NCBI RefSeq assembly: GCF_016526145.1
Contig: NZ_JADDUE010000002.1
Span: 654,681-718,680 of the forward strand
DNA from: Saccharopolyspora galaxeae
GTDB taxonomy: Bacteria; Actinomycetota; Actinomycetes; Mycobacteriales; Pseudonocardiaceae
Length of the DNA stretch: 64,000 nucleotides
Direction of reading: 5' to 3'
Shown: piece by piece, positions 16,386-26,035 of the stretch
Layout of the letters: every line of letters starts with the position of its first letter
How positions within the stretch are numbered: the stretch's first letter is position 1
Made by a program: the position numbers and the translations under genes
The notes under the pieces: generated by a model
Database searches by the model: none
What the model was told of the DNA's origin: nothing
The model's input: the letters and a program-made list of their open reading frames with translations, nothing else

Positions 16386-17483
16386 TCAGCCGCGGGACAG
16401 CTCGCGGGCCCGGGTCGCGATGGCGGTGAGTTCCCGCGGGAGTTCCTGCGCGTCGAACCGGCGGCGGACCACGGCCCGGTTCGCGGCCCGCACTTCGGCA
16501 CCGCCGGTCAGCAGCTCGGCGATGCGCCGCACCTCGTCCGGGCCGGGCACGATCAAGCCCGCGGCGCGGATCTCGCGCAGCACCGGGTACGGCCCGGCGG
16601 CCACGAGCCGACCGGCCGCGGCGGCCTCGACGACGGGCAGGCCCCAGCCTTCCCAGGTCGATGGCAGCACGACCAGGTCCGCGGCGGCGTAGAGATCGGC
16701 CTGTTCGGCCACGCGCCCGCGCACCAGCCCGGGTGCGCGGGCGAGCGCTTCGGCGACTTCGCCGCCTGCGGGCTCGTCGTCGGTGAGCCAGTAGCGCACC
16801 GGAGCGCCCAGTTCCTCCTCCAGATCCAACGCGAGCCGTACCGCGCCGGGGATGTTCTTGTTCGCGCTCTCCACCCGCGCCGGGTGCGCGATCAGCGTCT
16901 CCGCAGGCCGGACGCCGAACCGGTCGCGGGTCCCGGCGCGATCTCCGCTGCTCAGCGCGTCGACGTGCACCCGGTTGTGCAACACGCGCAGCGCGTCCGC
17001 GCGGGCCAGCTCGGGCCAGCGCCCGGCGAACTCCCGCGCGGTGTGCTCGTTGATCAGCACGTGCAGGTGGGCGGGGTGGTGCAGCGGCACGGTGTCCCCT
17101 TCGACCCGGCGCAGCGCGGGCCCTTGCCATGCCGGATCGTGGTGGCGCAGCACGGTCGGGATGCCTGCTTCCAGGGCGTGCCGCTGCCAGGCCGCGGAAG
17201 CGTCCGGCGCGCTCCACAGCGAACCGGCGTTGTCCAGCACCAGCAGGTCGTGCCCGCGGCACAGCTCGCGGATCGTGCCGTGGTCGACGGCGGGCGGTGC
17301 ACCACCGGGCCGGTCCGCCCACATTCCCCGGACCAGCACGTCACCGGGTTCGTCGGCGGCGAAATGGCCCGCCGCACGGGTCACCGTCGCGCCGAGCGAG
17401 CGGAACCCGCTCACCCACTTGGCGGCCTCCACGCTGACCCCGTCGAACCCGCCCAACCGGTGCGACACCAGGCACACCCGCAT
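16386..17483 (-). CDS. Glycosyltransferase, GT4-like (GT-B fold)
   Basis: 365 aa from ATG 17483, set by AAGGAGGTG just upstream. The N-terminus MRVCLVSHRLGGFDGVSVEA is the usual nucleotide-free acceptor domain start; the C-terminal half has the donor-binding signature of family 4 enzymes (ADLYAAADLVVLPSTWEGWGLPVVEAAAAG, where E-x7-E-like spacing binds UDP/GDP-sugar). No membrane segment. Acceptor unknown; it is convergent with the STAND gene (9-bp gap) and divergent from the DUF2165 gene, so it stands alone. Confidence 0.82.
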   Translation of the reverse strand: MRVCLVSHRLGGFDGVSVEAAKWVSGFRSLGATVTRAAGHFAADEPGDVLVRGMWADRPGGAPPAVDHGTIRELCRGHDLLVLDNAGSLWSAPDASAAWQRHALEAGIPTVLRHHDPAWQGPALRRVEGDTVPLHHPAHLHVLINEHTAREFAGRWPELARADALRVLHNRVHVDALSSGDRAGTRDRFGVRPAETLIAHPARVESANKNIPGAVRLALDLEEELGAPVRYWLTDDEPAGGEVAEALARAPGLVRGRVAEQADLYAAADLVVLPSTWEGWGLPVVEAAAAGRLVAAGPYPVLREIRAAGLIVPGPDEVRRIAELLTGGAEVRAANRAVVRRRFDAQELPRELTAIATRARELSRG

Positions 17484-17585
17484 CGCCACCTCCTTCCCGC
17501 GGCCGCATCCTGCCAGTTCGCCGTGATCGAACCGTTTCGGCGCGAACGCCGTTGCGGTCCTGCGGCGTTGCGTAAGGTCCGCGCC

Positions 17586-18098
17586 ATGCGTCTTCTGAGA
17601 TCTTTGGGCAGCTTGCGCGCGGTGATCACCGCTTTGGTGGCGATCACCGCGGTGCAGATCGGGCTGATCGCGTTCGGCAACATCACCGACTACGGGACCA
17701 ACGCGGAATTCGTGCAGCACGTGTTCGCGATGGACACCACGTTCCAAACCAACGGCACGATGTGGCGGGCGATCACCACGCCGGGGCTGGCCCAGGCCGG
17801 CTACCTCGCGGTGATCGTGTGGGAGGTGCTGACCGCGGTCGTGCTCGTGGCCGCGTTCGTCTTCTGGGTGCGCCCCGGTTCGCAGGGCATCGAGACCGCG
17901 CGGAGGCTGGCCAGCCTCGGTTGGCTGCTGGAACTGCTGCTGTTCGGCGGCGGATTCATCACCATCGGCGGCGAGTGGTTCCAGATGTGGCAGTCGGACA
18001 AGTGGAACGGTTTGCAGCCGGCGTTGCAGAACCTGGTCATCGCCGGGATCGGGCTCGTTCTGGTGCACCTTCCGATGCGGGAGTCCGCCGAGCGGTGA
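17586..18098 (+). CDS. DUF2165-like small integral membrane protein
   Basis: 170 aa from ATG 17586. Four hydrophobic segments: ALVAITAVQIGLIAFGNITD, LAVIVWEVLTAVVLVAAFVFW, LGWLLELLLFGGGFITI and LVIAGIGLVLVHL, with a conserved extracellular-type stretch ending in GEWFQMWQSDKWNG. This pattern, including 'NITDYGTN...FVQHVFAMDTTF', fits DUF2165 proteins, whose function is unknown. Separated by 150 bp from the next gene. Confidence 0.82.
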   Translation: MRLLRSLGSLRAVITALVAITAVQIGLIAFGNITDYGTNAEFVQHVFAMDTTFQTNGTMWRAITTPGLAQAGYLAVIVWEVLTAVVLVAAFVFWVRPGSQGIETARRLASLGWLLELLLFGGGFITIGGEWFQMWQSDKWNGLQPALQNLVIAGIGLVLVHLPMRESAER

Positions 18099-18251
18099 AG
18101 GTGTTGGGGCGTTCGCTGATTGGTGGGGAAATCCGCGAGCGCCACCAGCCCCGAGCCGACTGGGAAGTGTTTTGCCGGTGTTCCGGCCGAGTCCGCGGGA
18201 TCCCGCAAGCGGCTGGCGCCGCTCGTGAAACCGCCCGTAGCATTCGGCCGC

Positions 18252-19382
18252 GTGCGAGTCCTCTTCTCCAGCCTGGCCAGCTACGGCCACACCTATCCGA
18301 TGGTCCCGTTGGCCCGCGCCGCGCTCGCGCAGGGCCACGAAGTCGTTTTCACAACCGGTGCGCAATTCCTGCCCGCGCTGCGCGAGCTCGGATTGGGCAC
18401 TGCTGCGGTGGGCATGTCCATCCCGGAGGGGTACGCCGCGGCGGGCGCGGGCGAGCGCCGTCCGGAACCGGGCAGCGAGGCGTGGAAGAAGCTCATGACG
18501 CAGGTCTTCGCGGGCGAGTTGCCCCGGCGGTTCGCTGTCGATCTCCAGCCGGTGCTGGCGGCGACCGAACCGGACCTGGTGGTGCACGAAGCGGGCAACC
18601 ACGGTGCCGGAATCGCCGCGGCGCGCGCCGGTATTCCGGGCGTCTGCCACGGATTCGGACTGGTCGCACCGGACGATTTCGGCGATTTCGGACCGACGTT
18701 GCGCGCGGTCGCCGCGGAATTCGACGTGGAACTGCCCGCAGGCGAGTTGCGCGCGCTCGGCAACCCGTTCCTGGACGTCGCCCCGAAATCGTTGCAGGAA
18801 TCCGAATTGGCCGTCCAGCGGATTCCGCTGCGCCCGGTGCCGTTCGCCGAGCCCGGCGAGCTGCCGCCGCTCGGCGGGACGCGACCGCTGATCTACCTGA
18901 CCCTCGGCACCGCGTTCGGCGATGCGGAAGTGCTCGGCCGAGCGATCGGCGGGCTCGCCGAGCTGGACGCCGACGTGCTGGTCAGCGCCGGGCCGACGGT
19001 CGAACCGGCGGCGCTGGGCGAGCTGCCCGCCAACGTCTCGGTGCACAGCTGGCTGCCGCAGGCCGAGTTGCTCGGCCGGGTCGACCTGATCGTGCACCAC
19101 GGCGGCAGCGGCACCATGCTCGCCGCCGCGGCAGCGGGGTTGCCGCAGCTGCTCCTGCCGCGGGGCGCGGACCAGTTCCGCAACGCCGCTGCCGTGGCGG
19201 AACTCGGTGCCGGCACGGAACTGCTGGGAGCCGACGTCACCACCGCGAACGTGCAGGACGCCGCGGAAGCCCTGCTGGGCGGCGCGCAGCACCGGCGCGT
19301 CGCGCGCGAACTCGCCGCCGAGATCGCCGCGATGCCGTCCCCGGAATCCGTTGCCGAGTGGCTCCCCGAGTTCGCCCGGTGA
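18252..19382 (+). CDS. Glycosyltransferase, MGT/UGT-like (GT1 family)
   Basis: 376 aa from GTG 18252, which yields the standard start MRVLFSSLASYGHTYPMVPLA (acceptor-binding domain beginning with catalytic His in GHTYP). The C-terminal nucleotide-sugar motif is clear: VSVHSWLPQAELLGRVDLIVHHGGSGTMLAAAAAGLPQLLLP..ADQFRNA, the PSPG-like box of macrolide/antibiotic and flavonoid glycosyltransferases. In actinomycetes such enzymes glycosylate natural products or xenobiotics. No biosynthetic cluster surrounds it, so detoxification or an unlinked pathway is as likely. Confidence 0.88.
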   Translation: MRVLFSSLASYGHTYPMVPLARAALAQGHEVVFTTGAQFLPALRELGLGTAAVGMSIPEGYAAAGAGERRPEPGSEAWKKLMTQVFAGELPRRFAVDLQPVLAATEPDLVVHEAGNHGAGIAAARAGIPGVCHGFGLVAPDDFGDFGPTLRAVAAEFDVELPAGELRALGNPFLDVAPKSLQESELAVQRIPLRPVPFAEPGELPPLGGTRPLIYLTLGTAFGDAEVLGRAIGGLAELDADVLVSAGPTVEPAALGELPANVSVHSWLPQAELLGRVDLIVHHGGSGTMLAAAAAGLPQLLLPRGADQFRNAAAVAELGAGTELLGADVTTANVQDAAEALLGGAQHRRVARELAAEIAAMPSPESVAEWLPEFAR

Positions 19383-19401
19383 GGGTCCGCCCGGTGCGGG
19401 A

Positions 19402-19435
19402 CGGCCGCACATCACCCCCAGCAGATGTGCGGCCG
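19402..19435. terminator. Hairpin between convergent glycosyltransferase and sigma factor genes
   Basis: Perfect 12-bp stem CGGCCGCACATC / GATGTGCGGCCG with a 10-nt loop, in the 84-bp gap between two convergent stops. Likely bidirectional terminator. Confidence 0.7.
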
Positions 19436-19466
19436 CACCCGTTCGGACCGCGCACGTGCCGGAAAC

Positions 19467-20486
19467 TCATCGCGCGGGTGTGACTTCGCGCTTGTCCGCG
19501 GGCGACTCCGCGAGCAGCGCGGCGGGCAGCCCGAACGTCTCGAACAGCCCCGGATCGCCGAACGCGACCACGTGCCGCACCCGGCCGCCCGCCAGCGTGA
19601 GGACCTGGAGCTGGAACGGCTCGAACTCCCCGTGCGGACCACGCATGTAGACCCCGAACGCGGGCTGCCCGTTCGCGGCGGTGCCCACCAGGCGCATGTC
19701 CCCGGGGCCCGCGGGGCAGCGCTGCGCGATCAGTTCGCCGATCGTGGCCGGACCCGTGTACCAGCCGGTGAACGGCGGCATCTCCCACACCGCGTCGGAG
19801 GTGAACAGCGCGACGATCGCCGAGACGTCCTTCGCCTCGAACGCCGCGACCCACTCCTGCAGCATCGCCCGCTGGCGCGGTTCGAGCGGTTCGATCACGT
19901 CGTCCTGCGCGGGCACTGCCTGTTCGAGCTGCGCCCGGGCGCGTTGCAGGCTGCTGTTGACCGCCGCCGTCGTCGTGCCGAGCAGGTCGGCGACCTCCGC
20001 GGCCCGCCACTTCAGCACCTCCCGGAGCAGCAGCACCGCCCGCTGCTTCGGTTGCAGGTGTTGCAGCGCCGCGACGAACGCCAGCCGGGTGCTCTCCCGC
20101 TCGGCCACGATCGCGGCGGGGTCTGCGCGCTCGGGCAGCATCGCGTCCGGCACCGGCTCCAACCACGGCACTTCGCGCTGTTCGTCCAGCGCGTCCTGCG
20201 GCGCCGAGTCGGGCGCGCCGAGCCCGGTCGGCAGCGGCCGCTTGCCCCGGTTCTCCAGCGCGGTCAGGCACACCGTGGTCGCGATCCGGTGCAGCCAGGT
20301 GCGCAGCGAGCTGCGGCCTTCGAACCGGTCGTAGGCCCGCCAGGCCCGCAGGTAGGTCTCCTGCACCAGGTCTTCGGCGTCGTGCACCGAGCCGAGCATC
20401 CGGTAGCAGTGCGCCAGCAGCTCCCGCCGGAACGGGTTCGCCTGCTGCAGGAATTCGTCGTCCACGAGGCTGTTGGTCATGGTCAT
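19467..20486 (-). CDS. ECF sigma factor with SnoaL-like C-terminal domain (SigG-like)
   Basis: 339 aa. Region 2 (FRRELLAHCYRMLGSVHDAEDLVQETYLRAWRAY) and region 4 (LQPKQRAVLLLREVLKWRAAEVADLLGTTTAAVNSSLQRARAQL) are intact. Residues about 215-330 form an NTF2/SnoaL-like domain (WVAAFEAKDVSAIVALFTSDAVWEMPP..GWYTGPATI). In such sigma factors (mycobacterial SigG/SigJ relatives) the fused domain replaces a separate anti-sigma factor as the regulator; indeed no anti-sigma gene is adjacent. Targets are unknown. Confidence 0.88.
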   Translation of the reverse strand: MTMTNSLVDDEFLQQANPFRRELLAHCYRMLGSVHDAEDLVQETYLRAWRAYDRFEGRSSLRTWLHRIATTVCLTALENRGKRPLPTGLGAPDSAPQDALDEQREVPWLEPVPDAMLPERADPAAIVAERESTRLAFVAALQHLQPKQRAVLLLREVLKWRAAEVADLLGTTTAAVNSSLQRARAQLEQAVPAQDDVIEPLEPRQRAMLQEWVAAFEAKDVSAIVALFTSDAVWEMPPFTGWYTGPATIGELIAQRCPAGPGDMRLVGTAANGQPAFGVYMRGPHGEFEPFQLQVLTLAGGRVRHVVAFGDPGLFETFGLPAALLAESPADKREVTPAR

Positions 20487-20758
20487 GGCGGTCCGCCTCC
20501 TGCCAGGGCCGGCTCGTGGCCGGCCGCCTTCCCGCGTGTGTCGCCACGGTAAGTCGCCGCACCGACAATCCCTCCCCGGCGACGAAACGTCGGCGCTCCC
20601 AAAATCCGGCTTCGGCCGTTGCGGGTGCAGAGCCGAACGGCCGTGATTCGCACCGCCGGGGCGTGCCCGGGCAGGGGCGAGCCCAGCCGGTAAGCAAGCC
20701 GACTCGCCGATGCATGATGTCCGGCTTCGGGTGGTTCCCGGCTTCGTAGAATCCCCGG

Positions 20759-22621
20759 GTGACTTCCGCGCAGAGCAGCCTCAGCGACCCTGCCGAGTAC
20801 GGCGACTCCGACTCCGCCGCGCTCGGAGTGCTGCGCCGCGTCTTCGGCTACGACTCGTTCCGCGGGCAGCAGCAGCAGATCGTCGAGCACGTCGGCGCCG
20901 GTGGGGACGCGCTGGTGCTGATGCCGACCGGGGGCGGGAAGTCGCTGTGCTACCAGGTTCCTGCGCTGGTGCGAGCCGGGACCGGGGTGGTCGTCTCGCC
21001 GCTGATCGCGCTGATGCAGGACCAGGTCGACGCGCTCACCGAGCTCGGGGTCCGCGCCGGTTTCCTCAATTCGACCCAGGACCCGGACCAGCGGCGCGCG
21101 GTGGAGGCCGCGTTCCGCAACGGGGAGCTGGACCTGCTCTACCTCGCGCCGGAACGGCTGCGCCTGGATTCGACCGTCTCGCTGCTGGACGACGGCAAGG
21201 TGTCGCTGTTCGCGATCGACGAGGCGCACTGCGTCGCGCAGTGGGGCCACGACTTCCGGCCGGACTACCTGGCGCTGTCGATGCTGCACGAGCGCTGGCC
21301 GGACGTACCGCGCATCGCGCTGACCGCCACGGCCACTCAGGCGACCCGCGGCGAGATCGCGACCAGGCTGCAGCTGGAGCAGGCGGGCCGGTTCGTGGCC
21401 AGCTTCGACCGCCCGAACATCCAGTACCGGATCGTGCCCAAGAACGACCCGAAGAAGCAGTTGCTGGAGCTGCTGCGCACCGAGCACGCCGGCGACGCGG
21501 GCATCGTCTACTGCCTGTCCCGCTCGTCGGTGGAGAAGACGGCGGAGTTCCTCTCGCAGCACGGGATTCCGGCGGTGCCGTACCACGCGGGCCTGGACGC
21601 GAGCACCCGTGCGGCGCACCAGTCCCGGTTCCTGCGCGAGGACGGGCTCGTGGTGGTGGCCACGATCGCGTTCGGCATGGGCATCGACAAGCCCGACGTG
21701 CGCTTCGTCGCGCACCTCGACCTGCCGAAGTCGGTGGAGGGTTACTACCAGGAGACCGGCCGCGCCGGGCGGGACGGCGCGCCGTCGACGGCGTGGCTGG
21801 CCTACGGGCTGCAGGACGTGGTGCAGCAGCGCAAGATGATCAACAACTCCGAGGGCGACGAGGCGCATCGCCGCAGGCAGGCCACGCACCTGGACGCGAT
21901 GCTCGCGCTGTGCGAGACGGTGGAGTGCCGCCGGGTGCAGCTGCTGGCCTACTTCGGCCAGCCCGGGCAGCCGTGCGGGAACTGCGACACCTGCCTGCAT
22001 CCGCCGGAGTCCTGGGACGGCACGGTCGCCGCGCAGAAGCTGCTCTCGGCGGTGTACCGGTTGCTGCACGAGCGGCGGCAGAAGTTCGGCGCGGGCCACG
22101 TGATCGACGTCCTGCTCGGCAAGTCGAACGCGAAGATCCAGCAGCACGGCCACGACGAGCTCACCGTCTTCGGCGTCGGCACCGACCTGCGCGACGACGA
22201 TTGGCGCGGCGTGGTGCGCCAGCTGCTCGCGCAGGGACTGCTGGCGGTGGAGGGCGATTACGGGACTCTGGTGCTGACCGAGACCAGCGGTGAAGTGCTG
22301 CGCCGCGAACGTTCCGTGCGGCTGCGCCGGGAGCCGGAAAAGCCCGCCAAGGCCGCGAAACCGGCCAAGTCGGGCCGTGCCGAGGCGGTCGAACTCCCCG
22401 CCGAGGCCGCCCCGGTCTTCGAGCGCCTGCGCGCGTGGCGCGCGGCCACCGCCAAGGAGCAGGGCGTGCCCGCCTACGTCATCTTCCACGACGCAACGCT
22501 GCGCCAGATCGCCGCGCGGGCACCCGCGAGCTTGGACGAGCTGGGCACGATCAGCGGCATCGGCCAGAACAAGCTGAGCAAGTACGGCGAAGCGGTTCTC
22601 ACGGCGCTGGCCGAGGAGTGA
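20759..22621 (+). CDS. recQ: ATP-dependent DNA helicase RecQ
   Basis: 620 aa from GTG 20759. Helicase motifs in order: Walker [13 protein letters not shown] (residues about 58-70), DEAH box [20 protein letters not shown], the aromatic-rich loop that follows, motif [11 protein letters not shown]. The RQC zinc site uses Cys from ECRRVQ and CGNCDTC. An HRDC domain closes the protein ([15 protein letters not shown]...[15 protein letters not shown]). It is a 3'-5' helicase acting in recombination and fork repair. An Ala/Lys linker of about 30 residues separates the winged helix from HRDC. Confidence 0.95.
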   Translation: MTSAQSSLSDPAEYGDSDSAALGVLRRVFGYDSFRGQQQQIVEHVGAGGDALVLMPTGGGKSLCYQVPALVRAGTGVVVSPLIALMQDQVDALTELGVRAGFLNSTQDPDQRRAVEAAFRNGELDLLYLAPERLRLDSTVSLLDDGKVSLFAIDEAHCVAQWGHDFRPDYLALSMLHERWPDVPRIALTATATQATRGEIATRLQLEQAGRFVASFDRPNIQYRIVPKNDPKKQLLELLRTEHAGDAGIVYCLSRSSVEKTAEFLSQHGIPAVPYHAGLDASTRAAHQSRFLREDGLVVVATIAFGMGIDKPDVRFVAHLDLPKSVEGYYQETGRAGRDGAPSTAWLAYGLQDVVQQRKMINNSEGDEAHRRRQATHLDAMLALCETVECRRVQLLAYFGQPGQPCGNCDTCLHPPESWDGTVAAQKLLSAVYRLLHERRQKFGAGHVIDVLLGKSNAKIQQHGHDELTVFGVGTDLRDDDWRGVVRQLLAQGLLAVEGDYGTLVLTETSGEVLRRERSVRLRREPEKPAKAAKPAKSGRAEAVELPAEAAPVFERLRAWRAATAKEQGVPAYVIFHDATLRQIAARAPASLDELGTISGIGQNKLSKYGEAVLTALAEE

Positions 22622-22829
22622 GCGGCCCGCCACGAAGTGCGTCGGCCACTCGGAGTCCGGAGCGCACCGCCTTCGAGCGCGGTCGCCGCCGGGTTACTCT
22701 CCGTGCCGAGTTCACGCCCCTTACTCGTTCGGATGGCCGGACATGGCACCCTGGTAGAGCTGAGGGCGGTGTGCGGAGCGCCCGTGCAAGCTGCCCGGGG
22801 CGAACCGGGCGATGACCAGGAGTGGTTGA

Positions 22830-23906
22830 GTGTTCGACTTTATCCTCTATCCGGTGTCGGCCATCTTGTGGTTCTGGCACAAGGTTTTCGGCACCGTGCT
22901 GGGGCCGGACAACGGCTTCGCCTGGGCGTTGGCGGTGTTCTTCCTGGTGTTCAGCTTGCGCGTGTTGCTGCTCAAGCCCGCGATCAGCCAGATGCGCGCC
23001 GGCCGGAAGATGGCGAAGTTCTCCCCGCAGATCCAGAAGCTGCGGGAGAAGTACAAGAACGATCGCCAGCGCATGGCGCAGGAGATGCAGAAGCTGCAGT
23101 CCGAGCACGGGGTGAACCCGGTCGGCGGCTGCCTGCCCGCGCTGCTGCAGATCCCGGTGTTCCTGAGCCTGTTCCACGTGCTGCGCGGGTTCACCCCGCA
23201 GGCGCAGAGCAACTACATCTTCAACCGCGCCGAAGTGGTGTCGTTCACCAAGGCCGACATCTTCGGCGCGAAGCTCGGCAACTGGCTCACCCAGCCCGCC
23301 GCGGAGCTCGCCCAGTTCGACACCACGCGGGCGAACATGATGGCGGTCGGCATTCCGCTGATGGTGATCGCCTCGATCGCGACGTTCTTCACGATGCGGA
23401 TGTCGCAGAAGCGCCAGACCGACGCCTCCATGACGAATCCCCAGACCGCGATGATGGGGAAGTTCATGATGTACGTGGCGCCGGTCGGCACCTTGTTCTC
23501 CGGCTGGGTGCTGCCGATCGCCGTGGTGCTGTACTTCATGGCGAACAACATCTGGACGCTGGGCCAGCAGCACTTCATCAGCAACAAGATCGACCGCGAG
23601 CAGGAGCGGGAGAAGGAGAAGGAACTCGCCGCGAAGAAGGACGCGCCGCGTCCGAAGCCGGGGCAGAAGCCTTCGCAGACCAAGAACAACGACTCCGGCG
23701 ACGGCGAGGCGACCGAGACCGCCGAGCAGTCCGAGAACGGCCAGGCCCCGTCGTCCGAGGACGGCGCCACCGCGGTGACCGGCAGCAAACCCGCGCCCGG
23801 TGCGAAACCCGCGCAGCAATCAAGTCCGGGCAACCGGCGCCCGCAGCAGAAGAAGCGCCCCGGCAAGCAGGCCGCTTCCGCCAAGAAGAGCAAGAAGCGC
23901 CGTTAG
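22830..23906 (+). CDS. yidC: Membrane protein insertase YidC/Oxa1 family
   Basis: 358 aa from GTG 22830. The start VFDFILYPVSAILWFWHKVFG is the actinobacterial YidC N-terminus without the large periplasmic domain of proteobacteria. Conserved Oxa1 core: QMRAGRKMAKFSPQIQKLREKYK, GGCLPALLQIPVFLSLFHVLRGF, and later helices (IPLMVIASIATFF, APVGTLFSGWVLPIAVVLYFMANN). The C-terminal 95 residues are Lys/Glu/Gln-rich, likely ribosome-binding. No rnpA, rpmH or jag is nearby, so this is probably an additional copy distinct from the one usually found at oriC. Confidence 0.93.
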   Translation: MFDFILYPVSAILWFWHKVFGTVLGPDNGFAWALAVFFLVFSLRVLLLKPAISQMRAGRKMAKFSPQIQKLREKYKNDRQRMAQEMQKLQSEHGVNPVGGCLPALLQIPVFLSLFHVLRGFTPQAQSNYIFNRAEVVSFTKADIFGAKLGNWLTQPAAELAQFDTTRANMMAVGIPLMVIASIATFFTMRMSQKRQTDASMTNPQTAMMGKFMMYVAPVGTLFSGWVLPIAVVLYFMANNIWTLGQQHFISNKIDREQEREKEKELAAKKDAPRPKPGQKPSQTKNNDSGDGEATETAEQSENGQAPSSEDGATAVTGSKPAPGAKPAQQSSPGNRRPQQKKRPGKQAASAKKSKKRR

Positions 23907-23915
23907 CGCAGCAGC

Positions 23916-23952
23916 AAAAAAGCGGGATCCCCGGGTGGGGATCCCGCTTTTT
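23916..23952 (+). terminator. Strong intrinsic terminator after yidC
   Basis: A-tract, 11-bp GC-rich stem GCGGGATCCCC / GGGGATCCCGC with GGGT loop, then a T-tract. The flanking A and T runs let it work in both directions, serving yidC and the convergent sortase operon whose last stop lies 9 bp away. Confidence 0.93.
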
Positions 23953-23960
23953 CGCGTTCG

Positions 23961-24611
23961 TCAGGCCGGTGTGGCGACCACGATGCGGTTCTCGTCGTAG
24001 CCGAGCCCGCCGCCCACGTACCGGCCGCCGCAGGTGACCAGCACCAGCCGGTGCGGCCCGCCCTGGCCGAACAGCTCGGCCGCCCGGGCGGGCAGTTCTT
24101 CCTTGGAGACCGTGACGACTTCGGAGACCCGGTAGCGGTATTCGCGGCCGCCGTCGTCGACCACGGTGACCGGCTGGTCCGCCGCGGACTCCCACAGCTC
24201 CTCGAACGGGCCTACCGAGCCCTTCCAGTTCACGTGCCCGGCCAGCACCGTCGCCCCGTCCGGGGCGTCCAGCCCGGCGCCCCACCAGGTGGCCTCGTCC
24301 ACCCCGTCCGGCACCGGGAGGGTGCCGGAGCGGTCGACTTCCTTGCGCACCAGTTCCGCCGTGCCGCCCTGCGGCAGTTTGACGGTGCCCGGTGGCTGCC
24401 CGGCGGGGATCTGCACCGGCTGCGGCGGCAGGTCAGCGGCCTGCACGGGTCCTGGCGCCGGTTGCGCTCCGGTGGTGCCCCGCGGCGCCGAGGCGGCGAC
24501 CTCGCGCCCACCGCCCAGCGTCCCGGCGACCACCCCGAAGGCCCCGGCGATCGCGAGCGCACCGGCCACGACCAGCGCGATCAGCCACCGCCGCCGCTTG
24601 GGGGCGGTCAA
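23961..24611 (-). CDS. Class F sortase
   Basis: 216 aa. An N-terminal signal anchor (WLIALVVAGALAIAGAFGVV, residues 9-28) is followed by a Pro/Gln linker and the sortase barrel. Catalytic His126 sits in VLAGHVNW, Cys194 in LVTCGG, and the Arg in DENRIV. This layout is class F (actinobacterial D/F type). The enzyme anchors surface proteins carrying a C-terminal sorting signal to peptidoglycan. Its TTG start overlaps the stop of the surface protein gene by 4 bp, so enzyme and substrate are translationally coupled. Confidence 0.9.
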   Translation of the reverse strand: MTAPKRRRWLIALVVAGALAIAGAFGVVAGTLGGGREVAASAPRGTTGAQPAPGPVQAADLPPQPVQIPAGQPPGTVKLPQGGTAELVRKEVDRSGTLPVPDGVDEATWWGAGLDAPDGATVLAGHVNWKGSVGPFEELWESAADQPVTVVDDGGREYRYRVSEVVTVSKEELPARAAELFGQGGPHRLVLVTCGGRYVGGGLGYDENRIVVATPA

Positions 24612-26035
24612 CGCCTGCCCGCCGAGACGAGCCGCTTGCGGTACGCGACGCCACCGGTCACGGCCGCGCTGGTCAGCGCAAGTGCGCCGAGACCGAGCAG
24701 CCCGGCGGGCGTCCCGTCACCCGGCAACTCCACGACTCCGCCCGCACCTGGGTCGCCCGCGGGGATGCGGATCGGCACGGTCGGGGTGTTCGCCTTGTTG
24801 CTCAGGTTCAGCGCCAGCGTCGCGCCGGGTTCCAAGGTGCCGGTGACCGAGGGCGGTTGCTGCGGGTCGAACGCTTCCTCGTAGCCCTCCGCCGGAGCCA
24901 CCTCGGTGATCTTGATCTCCTGCGGCGTGCGCAGGTCGGGGATCTCCGCGGTGCCCTCCGGACCGGTGGTGATCACGGCAGGCTGTCCGTCCTGCCCGGT
25001 CAGCGGGGTGCCGTCCTGGCGCAGTGCGGGCTGGTCGTCGGGCAGGCTCACGCGCAGCGCGACCCCGGCGATGCCTGCTTTGCTCTGCTCGTCGACCTTG
25101 CCGACGGAGACCGTCCCTGGCGCGGTCACCGCGGGGACGGTGTCGTCCACGGCGAGCTGTTTCTCGCCGCCGGTGGAGACCACCCGCTGCACGCCGTCCG
25201 GGTTCTGCACCGCCTCCTGCACGTGCGGCCGCTCGGCCGGGGTGGCCAGCTCACCGGAGACCTTCGGGTTCGGGCCGGTGGGGGTCACCTTCAGCTGCAG
25301 CGGCTCACCGCTTTCCGGAGTGGTGATGGTCCCGTTCTCGTCGAGCCCTTCGACCTCGGCGTCGGTGGCGTTGATCCGGACCGGGACGCCGGTGACGCCG
25401 CGGCCGTCCGGGTGCTCGACCGTGAACGTCCAGTCGGCCTGCTGCCCGATGACCTGTTCCTGCTCCGGCGCGGCCAGCGACGCCTGCCACGGCCCGCGGT
25501 TGCGTTCCGCGTCGGCGCGCAGCCGTTCGACCGCGTCCTTGGTGCTCTGCGGCAGCTTGCCGAACTGGAAGTCGACGTCGTAGGCGATCTGCTCGAACGG
25601 TTTGCCCGGGTCGAGGTCGTCCGGGGTGCGCGGCGGCGAGGTCCACGAGTGCAGCAGGTGCGCGAGCGCCGCCGCCTCGTCCGGGTTCTGCGTGCTGCCG
25701 TAGCGCAGCAGCAGGTAGGAGATGTTCGCCGCGACGTCGTCGGGCAGCGGGGTGCCCCACTTGGTCAGCAGTTCGTCGCCGGGCTGGTACTGCTCACCGG
25801 TGTCCGGCGCCTTCAGCGCGAACTGGACGCACCACACCTGCTTGTCGCCGACGATGTACGAGCCGAGCCAGTCGCGGTCCCGTTGCACGCCTGCGTAGGG
25901 CTGTCCTGGTTTGGTTTCGTGGCCGATCCCTTCTTCCGGTGCGGCGACGGCGGCGCCGGGCGTCGCCAGCAGCACGCCGCCGGCGAGCACAGCGGATCCG
26001 GCCACCGCTGTGAGCAATTTCTTGAACGTGCGCAT
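24608..26035 (-). CDS. Secreted surface protein with LPxTG-like sorting signal (LPGDG)
   Basis: 475 aa. Signal peptide MRTFKKLLTAVAGSAVLAGG ending AVAA; a single early Cys in QVWCVQFALKAP as in TQXA/thioester-type adhesin domains; then Ig/SpaA-like beta domains (GRGVTGVPVRINATDAE, VSVGKVDEQSKAGIAGVALRV..GTAEIPDLRTPQEIKITEVAPAEGYEEAF). The C-terminus has LPGDG (437-441), a hydrophobic stretch (AGLLGLGALALTSAAVTGGVAY) and RKR, a complete cell-wall sorting signal of variant sequence. Predicted to be attached to the wall by the coupled sortase. Ligand unknown. Confidence 0.85.
   Translation of the reverse strand: MRTFKKLLTAVAGSAVLAGGVLLATPGAAVAAPEEGIGHETKPGQPYAGVQRDRDWLGSYIVGDKQVWCVQFALKAPDTGEQYQPGDELLTKWGTPLPDDVAANISYLLLRYGSTQNPDEAAALAHLLHSWTSPPRTPDDLDPGKPFEQIAYDVDFQFGKLPQSTKDAVERLRADAERNRGPWQASLAAPEQEQVIGQQADWTFTVEHPDGRGVTGVPVRINATDAEVEGLDENGTITTPESGEPLQLKVTPTGPNPKVSGELATPAERPHVQEAVQNPDGVQRVVSTGGEKQLAVDDTVPAVTAPGTVSVGKVDEQSKAGIAGVALRVSLPDDQPALRQDGTPLTGQDGQPAVITTGPEGTAEIPDLRTPQEIKITEVAPAEGYEEAFDPQQPPSVTGTLEPGATLALNLSNKANTPTVPIRIPAGDPGAGGVVELPGDGTPAGLLGLGALALTSAAVTGGVAYRKRLVSAGRR

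Noticed and set aside
25700..26035. Functional TQXA thioester domain in the surface protein
   Set aside because: The Cys (VWCVQ) is present, but the expected TQ-x-A-W helix is replaced by AALAHLLHSW, so a Cys-Gln thioester cannot be supported.
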